Positions 51,046 through 62,657 of a stretch of 64,000 nucleotides of DNA are shown here, piece by piece. The DNA is from Liquidambar formosana (lineage: Eukaryota > Streptophyta > Magnoliopsida > Saxifragales > Altingiaceae), in contig CM077828.1 of the NCBI GenBank assembly GCA_039720395.1, positions 30,252,069-30,316,068 of the forward strand, given 5' to 3'. Position numbers and translations under genes: made by a program. The notes under the pieces were generated by a model. The model was not told the origin of the DNA. It did no database searches and worked only from the letters and a program-made list of their open reading frames with translations. Positions within the stretch are counted from its first letter, which is position 1. Each line of letters opens with the position of its first letter.

Positions 51046-51215
51046 TTTTTTTCTAAATTATAAAGGAAGAAGATTAGATTTTATTTATTTATAGTTCTTA
51101 TAAAGATTTATTTTTTATTTTAATTTATATAAACAAATTTTAGTACTCATATATTTAGGCAAATTTTGTGTGTATTAGGGAAAGAAAATTGTTAGGTATA
51201 AATTTTGTTGTGCAT

Positions 51216-51306
51216 TTTTTTTTTTTTTTTTTTCCACATGGAGGGGAGTAGAACCCCTCACTTAACCCAAGCCCCATCCCACCCAGTGCCATCTGAGCTA
51301 CAGCTC
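51216..51306 (-). mobile_element. Short tRNA-derived SINE nested in the hAT element
   Basis: On the minus strand: GAGCTGTAGCTCAGATGGCA (A box like tRNA), then GGGGTTCTACTCCCC (B box), then a run of about 18 A. Exact 9-bp target duplications GTTGTGCAT flank it (51207-51215 and 51307-51315). Only ~91 bp including the tail, so essentially a tRNA-like head plus poly-A. Confidence 0.75.
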
Positions 51307-51520
51307 GTTGTGCATATGAATATGTATAAAAATTTAAATAAAAAAAAAAAAAAAAAATTTTTGTTTGTACATATGAATATGTATAAAAAGTCCCATTTTA
51401 GAAGTTTGCCTAAGACCCCAAAAAACTCAAGACCGGCCCTGGGAGACGCTCCTCTCTTCTGGCAGCAAGGACTAAACAAGCTCCTCTCTCTGCGTACGCA
51501 TAAGCAACATACTTCAGAAA

Positions 51521-51554
<34 letters not shown>

Positions 51555-51902
51555 CAATCATAAGAGTGGGGCTGTTTATAAGAATGTGAATTCATATTTA
51601 AAATTAAAAAAAAAAAACAAAAAAAAAAAAACACTAACACATAAGGATGAAAGGGACAGGTGGAGATATATTGTACAAACCTCACCAATGCCTGAAGATG
51701 CTCCTGTGATGAGCACCACTTTTCCTGCCCCGTCTTCACTGTATATGGATCTTTTGATATATGAAAGAAACTTGAAAACAAGATATGGTGGTAGGGTGAA
51801 GAGGATTGCGATGAGTGTAGTCAAGGGAATTCCAATGTTCATGATCTTACTGTTGGGGAGATAGGAGAGTCCAAGATCTATCAGTAGCAATCCAATAAAC
51901 AA

Positions 51903-52719
51903 GTTTGGAAACTCATATATGGTGAATCCATTATTTATATATTAAATTTATTTCTTTCTTCTAATCTTTAGATGTGAGATAAACTCACACATAACCACAA
52001 CACTTACAAATCAAGTACATTTTTCACTTCACATATATAGAGAGAGAGAGAGAGAGAGAGAAAGAGACATTGAAATTTTATTGTTCATGGGCTTGGGGTA
52101 CGGCTTTGTTTTTATAAGCACATGCAGTAGAGTTAATGTGATGGTGAGAGGGTGTAATGAGGTTGGTCGGTTGAGTGGTAGAGGTTGAATCATACAATAA
52201 TATAGGTGGAAATTTAATGTTTCTCACTTCTCAGGTGCGTGCTTAATGTGGAGAGTGGACATTAAACCAGCCTGTTGTGGCTCCCCATGGACCGAAAGAA
52301 ATAGAGAGGAGAGAACTTTTCTCTCTATTTCTCTTGTCCAAATCTTGTCATGGTTTAAACAATTTAATTGAAATTGAATTAATCGAAGGTTTAAAATAAT
52401 TCAACCAATCTAATTGTTAGAAAATATAATATATTTAACAAATCTTGTCATGTGGGTTTTATAGTGTGTATATATATATATATTATAGTGATATAATGAT
52501 AAGGTCAAATGATTGGGAGAAGACATAGAGGGATAAAGGTCAAGTGAAGATACAACATGATAGGTTGGATTTGGGGCCGCTTCTTGGGGTGCCTCCTACG
52601 AAAGCCCATACGTGTTTTCTTGGGCTACATGGGAATGGTTTCGGAACCCCTATGCCTTACGGTCTAATAACCACATCTATATATAATCAATCCGTTGTTT
52701 TAACTTGGTGCAGGAAAAT
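51903..52719. other. Gene-free DNA upstream of HSD copy B
   Basis: A GA microsatellite at about 52041-52062; no gene recognised. Confidence 0.5.
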
Positions 52720-53040
52720 GGCAATATACACCCCGAACTAAACTCGCTTAGCATGGGAAAGACAATTTCCACCTCTTTTAAAACTGTTATTGCCACTCTT
52801 ATCCTTAGTTTTTTATTCAAACCATTCTCTTGACTTATATAGTTTTAATGGTTATATCTATGTCTGTAGAGTAATGATGATAGCATAATAATTATAGTTT
52901 TACTTTGTTGAATGTTGGTTGTTGAATAGCATATGTTATTTCTCCCGTAACTAATTTTTGTTTATATAAAATAATAATAATAATAATAATAATAATATAG
53001 TTGAAGTTCCTGTTCCGTTGTGTGTGTGTGTGTTTGTAAA

Positions 53041-54400
53041 TAGTATCAGAGCCTATAGGTTAGCTAAAATATCTTGTTTATTTGATTAGTGTTTGAATTA
53101 CTAGATAAGTTATTTTAATTTATTAGCAAACTTGAAAACAACCTTGAATAGGAAGTACCGAAGCCTTGACCTTGTTTGAGAGGTAATCAGTATAATATAA
53201 ATCCTTTCAGTTTGGGTCAACAACTTTTTAGGAAAACTTAGTTATGGAAGAGTTAAGGTGCGTAAGTGAGTTGAATAATCAACCTAGTGATTACAAGCAT
53301 TTAGCTTATATGCAAGATAAAGAAGCTAATAGGTAATATTAACAGGACGCTAAATTATGTAGTTGATAATTTGTCTGGTATGTTTAGTAAATTAATTAAT
53401 ATTGAAACTCAAGAAAAAATCTATGATAAAGTTAATATGTGAAATGCAAAATATAGATTCAAAGGATAAAACAAAAAGTTTAATCCAAAACTTAGAAAAT
53501 AGTCTGAAAAATAATTCGAATAATCCACTTGTGATAAGAGAAAGTTCTTGTGAAGAAAGTCCTAAATTATATTTTGGAATTGAGATTATGATGTTTAAAA
53601 AAAATAAACATCGAAAAGACTTTAAAGCAATAAATTTTTTTTAGAATAATGGAAAACCCGATATATAAAATAAGAAGATTATGATGAACATAATAAACTT
53701 CTAACAAATGCAGGAATTATATTAAGCCAATGAAGAATTAATGACGGAATATAATTATGAATTAACTCTTCAACTATAAGAGTCTAGTGATTCAGACAAT
53801 GAGTCCGAATTATCTTTTATACCAAATAGCATAAAAGAAGAAAGCTCAGAAGATAAGATAGAAGGTAGAAATTTCGGTCTATCAAGTGAGAATAGCACTA
53901 AGGGTACAAGCAGTACTTCTAGAGGCCAACGGGGCAAAATCCAAATTTTCTGCAAAGATGGACACGTATAAAGAACACGTCCAAGTTTTAAAAGTAAAGG
54001 ACATTACGTGGCAAAAGCATTCATGAAATTTAATTATCTTCCAAAAGAAGACAAGCGAACTTTTGAAAATGCTCATAAACAATGTCAAGAAGACCACGTG
54101 AAGGAAGGAAGAACCTGGCCTCAAATGTCAAAAAGTAAATAGCATTTAAAGCATTATAAATGTGGTAGTTGAGGATATACCGATTATTGTACTTTTTAAT
54201 CTCATCTTTTAGTTTTAGTTTTTAGTTCAAGTTCGTGCTTGAAGTCCGGAGTCTGTCTGTAAATAGGGGAGTCCTTCACTTGTTCAGGCATCGATCATTT
54301 GCTTAGCGTCTGTATAGAGAAAAAGAGAGTCTTGAGTCCCTCTATGTAAGTTTTCTTTTATTTTGTATAATATTTATAATTATCAATAAATTTTGAAGTT
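53041..54400 (+). pseudogene. Defective retroelement or endogenous caulimovirid-like sequence (left arm)
   Basis: GTATCAGAGCC at 53043-53053 resembles a primer site for initiator-Met tRNA, used by plant LTR retroelements and pararetroviruses. A broken coding stretch follows (~53400-54180): lysine-rich, then acidic and serine-rich, then Cys/His spacing (FCKDGH, KSKGHYVAKAF, HYKCG) like gag or coat zinc knuckles, with several stops. Next is a promoter-like part (TGTAAATAGGGGAGTCC near 54258; the right arm keeps TATAAATAGGGGAG near 55985) and AATAAA at about 54385. No protease, reverse transcriptase or RNase H was seen. Layout favours a pararetrovirus-type genome, but a degenerate LTR element is possible. 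Confidence 0.5.
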
Positions 54401-54419
54401 TATTTTGTAAATACTATTT

Positions 54420-55066
54420 TTAGTTTTTATACGTATTTTTGTATAGTTATAAATATTTTTTTCACATCTATTCCTCTAGTTTGGATACAAATTTTTATCA
54501 TGTCACAAATATTTAGATCTTCAATTGATATGAAATAATTTGATTTGATTTTAAACAAAACTTGTCTAGATACAAGATTTGATGCTATTAACCATGAGCT
54601 CTGGAATATGCAAGCTATTGAATGGGGAGCCGTTGGAATAATCATCTTTGATTCCTTGGTGTCCAATTACTTTTGTAGACTTTCCTACTATGATCAAAAC
54701 AATGATCTATAGTATTGTGAAACATTACAAATGGAGCAGATATTTAAAGTTCAAGACAACTAGTCATGCTGGATGGCGCTAGAGAGAATTATTTTTCCAA
54801 CCTTATCAGATTTGGAGTTTGGAGTTTGCAACTGATGAAGACTTCATAAAAAATGAAGATCTTAAATATTTGGACGATGCTAAAAATTTAGATTTGTCCT
54901 CATATTATATAAAAAAAATTATGTTGCACTCAAAAGAGAGGCACAAAGAATTCAAAATTATCACTTCTACAAATTCATGATTACTGATGGTAGGAGACTT
55001 TTTTGTACAAATTTAATAACTTCTTATGTGGAAGTTGTTGACCAAAGAATGGTAGCATAGAATTTT
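54420..55066 (+). pseudogene. Second coding remnant of the same element, also in the right arm
   Basis: Left arm, plus strand, broken; the right-arm copy on the minus strand (55697-55203) is more open. It reads NHELWNMQAIKWGAVGTIIF and, after a gap, KREAQRIQNYHSYKFMITNG. The coding direction agrees with the zinc-knuckle part upstream. I do not recognise the family with confidence; its place after the promoter-like region would fit a viral movement or structural protein, which is inference. Confidence 0.4.
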
Positions 55067-56744
55067 AGACTCTGTTCCACCAACATCAGCTAAATAGTCT
55101 TCTTGGCCTCCCAGCTCTTCCGCATCCATTGTTAATTCAATTGAACTAGTTATTTGGCCATGAACAAGATTGTTGATAAAATTCTATGTTGCCATTCTTT
55201 GGTCAACAGTTTTCACATAAGAAGTTATTAAATTTGTACAAAAAAAGTCTCCTACCATTAGTAATCATGAATTTGTAGGAGTGATAATTTTGAATTCTTT
55301 GTGCCTCTCTTTTGAGTGCAACATAATTTTTTATATAATATGAGAATAAATCTAAATTTTCAGCATCGTCCAAATATTTAAGATCTTCATTTTTTATGAA
55401 GTTTTCATCAGTTGCAAGCTCCAAACTCCAAATCTAATAAGGTTGGAAAAATAATTTTCTCTAGCATCATCCAACATGGCTAGTTATTTTGAACTTTAAA
55501 TATCTGCTCTATTTGTAATGTTTCACGACACTATAGATCATTGTTTTGATCATAGCAAAAAAGTCAACAAAAGTGATTAACACCAAGGAATCAAAGATGA
55601 TTGTTCCAACGGCTCCCCATTTAATAGCTTGCATATTCCAAAGCTCATGGTTAATAGCATCAAATTTTGTATCTAGACAAGTTTGGTTTAAAATCAAATC
55701 AAATTATTTCATATCAATTGGAAATCCAAATATTTATAACACAATAAAAATTTGTATCAAAACTAGAGGAATAGATATGAAAAGAAATATTTCTAATTAT
55801 AAGAAAATATTTATAAAAACTAAAAACAATATTTATAAAATAAACATCAAAATTTATTGATAATTATAAATATTACACAAAATGAAAGAAAACTTACATA
55901 GAGGAATTCAGGACTCTCTTTCTTTCTATACAGATGCTAGGCAAATGATCGATGCCTGAACAAATAAAGGACTCCCCTATTTATAGATAGACTCCGGACT
56001 TCAAGCATGGACTTGAGCTAAAATCAGAGCCTAAAAGATAAAACAAAAAAGTACAATAATTGGTATATCCTCAACTACCACATTGACAATGCTTTAAATG
56101 CTATTTATTTTTTGACATTGGTGGCCAGGTTCTTCCTTCCTGCACGTGGTCTTCCTGACATCATTTATGAGCATTTTCAAAAGTTCTCGTCTTCTTTTGG
56201 AAGTCAGTCAAATTTCTTGAATGCTTTTGCCACGTAATGTCCTTTACTTTTTGAAACTTAGACGTATTCTTTATATGTGTCCATCTTTGTAGAAAATCTG
56301 GATCTTATCTGGTTGGTCCCTATCTTTCCATCATATTCACGATATTGTGTAGTTTCACATCATTGAACGATTTCTTGTAATCATTTCCATTGTCTGACTT
56401 TGTTCCACCAACATTAGCTAGATAGCCTTCTTGGCCCACCAGCTCTTCCATTATCCATTGTTAAATCAAATAGACAAGTTATTTAGTCATGTACAAGATT
56501 AAAAACATAAATTAGTTTCGGGAGAAATAACATATGTTATTCAACAACCAACATTCAACAAAGTAAAACTATAATCATTACGTTATAGATAGATATAATC
56601 ATTACATAAAAATAATAATTACTACAAAGACTAAGAGAATGGTTTGAAAATAAAACCAAAGATAAGGGTGGCAATAACAGTTTTAAAAGTGGTGGTAATG
56701 GTCTTTTCCAAGATAAATGAGTTTGGTTCGGGGCCTATATTGCC

Positions 56745-57685
56745 TTTTTTTTTTACGCTCAACCCTGGTAGAATTCAGGGAATGCAACTGCATAGGGCCC
56801 CAATTAAACTTCAATTCTAATTTCTAACCTTTGTAGTTCGTCCAAAGAAATAATTTTTTTATTTATTTAAAATTACTAGATTAATGAGGGCCTCAAATTA
56901 ATTAAGTTCCAAGGGTCCCAAAAAATTGAGGGGCGACTCTGCCTTCCTCCCTTCCTTTTTGAAGCTTGTATTCATAAATCAGTTTTTTCCATTGATATAT
57001 AGCGATTGTAGTTCAGAATCCTAATCCCTTCGCACGCACTATGCTAAAAAAGTTTTAGCGCTATCTAATTAATTTAATTTGTTCGAATCCCTTTTGATCA
57101 TAATTAATGACAGATTTGAGCCATGTGAGCAAAGTTTACATTGGGGCCATGTAAGTCAGTTTTGGAGTAACGTTTTAAACCTCTTGTATTTTTGTCTTTA
57201 AGTGTATGTAGACCGTATAATTGATATCATTTGACTATGTGAGATGTTAAATAATTTTTAATAGAGAACCAAAAAAAAAAAAAAAAATATGCAAACCACG
57301 CATTTCGGGCTAGGCAAAATCGCTATCTTGCTAAATCTCATCAACTCGAAATAATGTCCTCGAACAACATGATTTATTATGGGATCCCTAATGATAGTTT
57401 TTTTTTTTTTTTTTTTCCTCCCCAATAAATTAGGAATCCCTTTCATTTACTAGTAAAATAGGCCCTTGAGTTCAATTGCAGATAATGATCCAAAATCATC
57501 AAATCCACCACACCCAGACCCCTATGGCTCCACTAGCTAGATGGTGTCAATCTGTCTTGAGCTCAGAAGATTGGATTGAAGCAGGATAGAGAAACGTTTC
57601 TGGTTTAGTTTTGTTGCTAGTTTTGTCCCTCTGTGAAGTCCCAAACCTTGTGATTAACAGCCAGCGGCTGATCCACTCCACTACC
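56745..57685. other. Gene-free DNA with a hAT-like relic
   Basis: 56777-56940 looks like an eroded hAT MITE: it begins CAGGGAATGCAACTGCATAGG, passes GGCCCC, and ends GGTCCCAAAAAATTGAGG. No target duplication remains. The rest is the 3' flank of HSD copy C; its old coding tail (out of frame) runs down to about 57540. Confidence 0.45.
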
Positions 57686-59588
57686 TCAGGACACAGCATC
57701 TTCCATATAAATAACGGCACTATACCAAGATGGCTCTGTCAAGTACCTCTCTCCGCGGCAAGCACTGTTCACAATTGCCTTGACACACTCTTCTGTTGAC
57801 GCCACTGGCATAAACCTCAGATGCATCTGATAGCAATCACATTCATAACAATGAAGAAAATCCCTTATTAGTGTGAGAGAGAATTGGGATAAGGATAGCA
57901 CACAAAGAAAAGCTTTCGTGTCTCATTTCTTTGATATACTTCCCTGAGGCTTACCGTTGATAAACTTTCGCCGTCGCACATTTTTGATCGAACAAAACCA
58001 GGAGTCACAATTGTTATCCCAATGTCCGAACCAAATTCAATTCTCAATGTGTCAAATAAGTTTATTAGTGCCGCCTTGCTTGCCTGAAGCCATTGAAGAA
58101 ATACGATTGATCGAGCAATCAAACAGAATAAGAGACAGAGTAAAGCATCCTAATGAAATTTCTTACACAATAGATGGCCATTCTTGGTGTGGGGAACCAT
58201 CCAGCAGTTGAAGCAATCACAATGATCTTCCCTTTGCTCTTTCTTAGGTGTGGAATTGCAAAATGGGTGCCATAGACTGAACCCCAGAAGTTCACGTCCT
58301 ATGAATACATGCATATTGTGGGTGATTCATATTCAGCTCCCAAGTTTCAACCAAGTATGCATTGAAGAGTTCAACTACAAGCGTGCAGTTATCATTTTAA
58401 GAGCGGAATTTATCATACAAACTCCCCCCATTCCATTTTGTTTGATTACATTTTTCATTTTGGAATGTTCCAAAATGTTGGATCACTCTAAAAATCAAAG
58501 TAACAAAGTGTTTTGTTTTTCTAAAATACCCTTTATATAAAATTATAATTATTATACCAAGAGTGCACTTTTTTTTATGGGTAAAATCAGAAAGCTAAAA
58601 TTAATTAAGTTACATGACACCACATTAAATGTCTCACCCTAATATTTGTTAGGTCAAAATGGTTCAAACAAATAAATTAATGTAAAGAGTACTAAATTTT
58701 GACTATAGCAGGTGGTATACCATGCTAGTTTATCATAACGACACGAGTCATGTGAGACGGAATAATTGTAAGTGACCACGCCAACCCCAAACACACCCCC
58801 CCCCCCCACAAAAAAAAAAACAGAAAAAAAAAGAGGGAGCTCAAATATAATGCAGCACAAGATTAATTACCATAATAGGAGTGATCAAATCAGAGAGAGT
58901 CCTGGAATTTTCGAACATGGCAGCTTTAAAAATCCCAGCATTGTTCACCAGATGATCCACTGTTACATTTAACCCATAAACGATTTTTCATCACAACAAA
59001 TTTATTTATTTATTTATTTTGAAAGGGCAAAGCACCAATAGCCATGAAATGTGTAAAGGAGTCCTGTAAAATTGAAATCACACTTACAACGTCCAAAGTG
59101 GCTCACAGCTTCATGAACAAACCGCTTGGAGTCTTCGAGATTGGAAACATCCGCACGAATCACCTTAACATCCGGTGAACCGAGACGGCGGGCCTCATCA
59201 GCAACTTCTCGGAACCGGTCCTCTCTTATGTCAACAAGCACTAATCGAGCTCCTCTCCTAGCGTACTCATAAGCAAGTTGCTTCAAAAATTACAAAACAA
59301 CATCATAAAAATGGAAACCAATCTCGAAGACTCCAAGCGGTTTGTTGAAAGGGGAAAAAAAAAAGGGGGGGTTTAAAGCTAGGGAGAGGTGGAGATTGTA
59401 CAGACCTCTCCAATGCCTGAAGACGCTCCTGTGATGAGCACTACTTTTCCTGCTACGTTTTCAACGTATATGAATCTTATGATAAAAGAAAGAAACTTGA
59501 AAACTAGATATGGTGGTATGGTGAAGAGGAGCATGATGAGTGCTATAGGGAGAACTACAATGTTCATGAACTTTTGAATCAAATCCAT
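57686..59588 (-). CDS. Steroleosin / HSD1-like, copy C, C-terminally frameshifted
   Basis: Minus-strand exons: 59588-59406, 59280-59088, 58959-58871, 58298-58167, 58083-57955, 57826-57686. Borders are GT..AG and phases agree. The N-terminal anchor (MDLIQKFMNIVVLPIALIML), TGASSGIGE, LVNNAG, the Ser-containing IIVIASTAGW and YCASK motifs are all present. In the last exon, one base more than in copies A and D lies just after EPSW (~57705-57720). The frame then runs to an early stop at 57686, giving ~288 aa instead of ~333. The old frame can still be read past that point (IWKMLCPEVVEW ... SSELKTD), so the lesion is recent. The catalytic core is complete, so a truncated enzyme is possible. Cofactor loop is VDIRED instead of AARRED. 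Confidence 0.85.
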
Positions 59589-60797
59589 TTTTCTCTCCGC
59601 TACACACACACGCACTCAAGAGAGAGAGAGAGAACCGATCAAAATGATTAAAAAAAGAAGAGAGAGTTAAGAGAAAAATAGATAGGGAATGGGTTAGTTG
59701 AGAGAAGGGCTACTCATGTTAATGTGATGAGGAAAAGAAATTAATGGGTTGGTTGAGAGATGGCAAGAAAATAGGGCACCTGTACTATGAGAGGAGCATG
59801 ATGCAGGAGGTCGTTGGACCTACATTTAATGAAGATACAAAGTCGAGTAAAGATCTTCTCCTTGGTGCTTTGGTGCATACTTGGATAATCTAATGATTGG
59901 AAAAAATAAACATACTTGATGGCTAGAGTAAGTCTAACTCTCAAAAGGAGAGATTAAAAAGATTAATAAAGATCAATTAATCAAATAGTACATGGACAAT
60001 TTAATGTGGTTGGACTTATGCTATATACGTCCACATTGATAATGACTAAAAAGATAAAGAGTACAAACAAAATACAAAAAAGTGGTTTTATAAAACAAAT
60101 TTTTTTTACCGATTTGAAGTAATATATTTTTATTTTTCTTTATTTTTAAAATTTAGCTGATTTGTTGAAACATTGACAAGGCCGGCCATAAATTAACCGT
60201 TTTCCTTTCCTATTATCAATGGGTTTTCCTTTCCTATTATCAATGGGTAATGCTATACGTAACACCATGCATAATACAACAGTACATTGTATAGATGACA
60301 CCTGATGTGATAATAAACTTCTTATGAACTTCTTGTAAATAGCTTGGAGGGTGTTTTTGTTAACTAATTGAATCATATCACATCAGGTGAATTAGGAGCT
60401 GTTTATAGCATTTCCCATTATGAATTATCATGGAGGTTTAAAAGCTTTCATTCATCCCACCAGTAAGTTTCCATACAAATTAAGACTAAACAACCCCCTC
60501 CGATCCCCCCCCACCCCTATTTTTTCAAGCTTGTAGCTAGTTTTCTTCTATAAGTTTGGGGAAAAGAAAAGAAAAGAAAAGCTGGGCAAAACGGATATTG
60601 CCAGATCTCATCAACTTAAAATAGGATCCCAAATGATAGTTCATATTTTTCCCCCCTACAATGGGAATCCCTTTATTCACTAGTAAAACAAGCCCTTGAG
60701 TTCAATTGCCGATAATGATCCATAAACATCAAATCCACCACACACACCCAGCCGGTATGGCACTCTGCTAACTGGATAGTCTCAATCTGTTTTGAGC
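59589..60797. other. Gene-free DNA between HSD copies C and D
   Basis: Promoter side of copy C and 3' side of copy D. A 23-bp tandem pair (TTTTCCTTTCCTATTATCAA twice) lies at 60198-60248. Nothing else recognised. Confidence 0.5.
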
Positions 60798-62657
60798 TCA
60801 GGAGGTTGGATCACTGAAGTTGGATCGAGAAGCGTTTCTTGCTATAATTTTGTTGGCATTTGTGTCCCTCTGTAAAGTCCCAGGCCTTGTGATTGTCAGC
60901 CAGTGGTTGCACCACTCCACTACCTCAGGACAAAGCAACTTCCATAGAAACCACACGCTGTACCAAAATGGCTCAATCAAGTATCTATCTCCGCGGCAAG
61001 CGCTGTTCACAATTGCCTCGGCACACCCTTCTGTTGATGCCACTGGGCAAAAATTCAGCTGAAGCTGAGAGCAATCACATGCATGACACAATTAAGAAAA
61101 TCCTTGTAAGTATGGATGATAGAGAGTATGGTTAACTTTGGACCATATAGAGAACAGGATCAGAGAATTTCATAGGAAATAGAAATATAATTATAGGAGC
61201 ATAAGAGCATCTCCAGCGGAGCGGTGAACTATAACCTGTGCTATTGCTATATTATAGCATTTAGAACAAGCTGGGCTGCTCCAATAATGTGCTAAAAATA
61301 GCAATAGCTCACCCTTATGCCAAATATAACACAAGGGTGAGCTATTGCTATATTTGCCATGTCAGCTCTGCTTCTATTTCTCAACAACCCAACACACCTA
61401 GCAATTGTGAAAAATTACAATATTTATCTTTCAAAATTTTCTTAGTAACCAAACTAGCCTGTAAATAAATGCAATATTTTCAAAAATAATATTGAAATCA
61501 TATATAAAAATAAAAATAAAAATAAAGTCACACACGGACAAATCTAGTTAACATCATAATTTTGTGGTTGGAACATATATGAAGGGAATGGAAGTTGTGG
61601 CAAAAAATAGCACACTATGTCATTTGCACCATTGAAGCACCTTGTGCCAAACTATAGCATTTGACACTTGTAGCATATGCCAATAGCAATAGCACAAGTA
61701 ATATAGCTCACACCACTGGAGATGCTCTAACAACGAATTGATTAATTCATGAACATATTGGCCTATCACCTTCGATTAATTAGCGGAATGAAATGATATA
61801 TGGTCAATAGAAAAACAATTTTGAAAGATACCACTGCAAAGATAAAGGAGCAGAGAACAATCTTTATAGGTGTACAGATTGATCATGATATAGCTGCATT
61901 AGGTTTGTCCAGGATGAAGCCTTGGCAGTTCACAAAGTTGCAAAATGTAGACATTAAAATTATACTATATAATGTGGACTGGTTGTGAAGCCGGGAATTT
62001 GATCCAGAGAGGCCAAACTTTGGTTAATTTTTAGAATTGTATTCTAATTCAAAATATGAAAGAGATCAATTGACTATAATCTTTTACATCCTTTTATTTA
62101 TTTATTTATTTATTTATTATTTTTTTTTTTTCAGAATAAGATAAGAGAAAAATCTTGAACAAACAACAAATATTCAAGGCCACACATTCAAATTGATGTA
62201 TTGAAGAACATTTGTTGCAGAAAGTTTTACTACAAAAAAGGAAAAAAAAGAAGGGCTTTCTTATCTCATCTCTTTGATATACTTTCCTGAGGCCTACCTT
62301 TGATACATTTTGGTCATGGCACATTTCCGAGTGAACGAAACCAGGGGTCACAATTGTTATTCCAATATCCGAACCAAATTCAATTCTCAAAGTGTCATAT
62401 AAGTTTATTAGTGCTGCCTTGCTTGCCTGAAGCCATTGAAAATTTAAAAAATTGATCAATAATAAGAAGAAGAAAACGAATGAATAAGTAGTAAATTAAG
62501 TATGCTAATCAATGAAATTTGTTACATTATAGATGCTCGCCCTTGTCAGAGGGAACCACCCAGCTGCTGAAGAAATCACAACGATCTTCCCTTGGTTTTT
62601 CCTTAGGTGTGGAACAGCAAAATGGGTGCCATACACTGAACCCCAGAAGTTTACGTC
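60798..62657 (-). CDS. Steroleosin / HSD1-like, copy D, partial in window
   Basis: Exons corresponding to 4, 5 and 6 are present: 62657-62526 (DVNFWGSVYGTHFAVPHLRK ... IVVISSAAGW ... SIYN), 62426-62298 (ASKAALINLYDTLRIEFGSD), and 61064-60798 (LQLNFCPVASTEGCAEAIVN ... stop). All are open with good splice sites, and the catalytic Ser and YNASK motif are intact. The C-terminus diverges from copy A. Exons 1-3 are not found between 62658 and 64000; the gap already exceeds that in copies A and C, so they either lie beyond the window or are lost. A Harbinger-type element occupies intron 5. Confidence 0.8.
61205..61727. mobile_element. PIF/Harbinger-type MITE in HSD copy D intron 5
   Basis: 523 bp with inverted ends GAGCATCTCCAG on both sides and the 3-bp target TAA duplicated (61202-61204 and 61728-61730). 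The interior is rich in TAGCAATAGC-like words near both ends. Same terminal motif as 27141-28583 but a different interior. No coding capacity. Confidence 0.88.

Larger units (their letters stand above)
50016..51441 (+). mobile_element. hAT element inside exon 2 of HSD copy B
   Basis: 1426 bp, flanked by an exact 8-bp duplication GGAGACGC (50008-50015 and 51442-51449) that is itself steroleosin coding sequence. The left end is TAGGGTCAGCCCTGAG; the right, reversed, is CAGGGCCGGTCTTGAG. It encodes the tail of a hAT transposase and holds a SINE. It is related to the element at 21979-23395. Confidence 0.92.
45811..51842 (-). pseudogene. Steroleosin / HSD1-like pseudogene, copy B
   Basis: All six exons are recognisable on the minus strand, but the copy is dead. 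Exon 1 (51842-51681) still reads GKVVLITGASSGIGE. Exon 2 is cut by a hAT element: 51521-51442 (YVAYAYAERGACLVLAARRE) and 50015-49891 (VKVICADVTKVED, then stop). Exon 3 (~48948-48865) has lost its AG acceptor and has a one-base loss after EDSSAL. Exon 4 (47411-47280) has changed catalytic surroundings (IGIASAASW, VSIYC). Exon 5 (~47190-47050) has a one-base gain in IEF. Exon 6 (46076-45811) has an early stop after PFWYT. Same orientation and spacing as copies A, C and D. Confidence 0.92.
52720..56744. repeat. 4-kb inverted repeat of retroelement or pararetrovirus-like DNA
   Basis: The outer ends GGCAATATAnnCCCCGAAC (52720) and its complement (ending 56744) start two arms that pair through TTTACTTTGTTGAATGTTGG (about 52905 and 56545), AAAGGACATTACGTGGCAAA (about 53996 and 56230) and ATGAGCTCTGGAATATGCAA-like sequence (about 54593 and 55640). 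They meet around a ~100-bp spacer at about 55067-55175. The left arm has an extra ~900 bp (about 53000-53930) absent from the right. The spacer (ACCAACATCAGC...) is a direct copy of ~56400-56510. Copies have diverged by scattered substitutions. Confidence 0.85.

Noticed and set aside
51410..51781. Single long minus-strand frame joining parts of HSD copy B
   Set aside because: It runs through an intron and the end of a hAT element; the real exons are defined by splice sites and homology.
52966..53000. TAA microsatellite considered as part of an LTR boundary
   Set aside because: No long direct repeats flank the PBS-like site, so no LTR could be defined.
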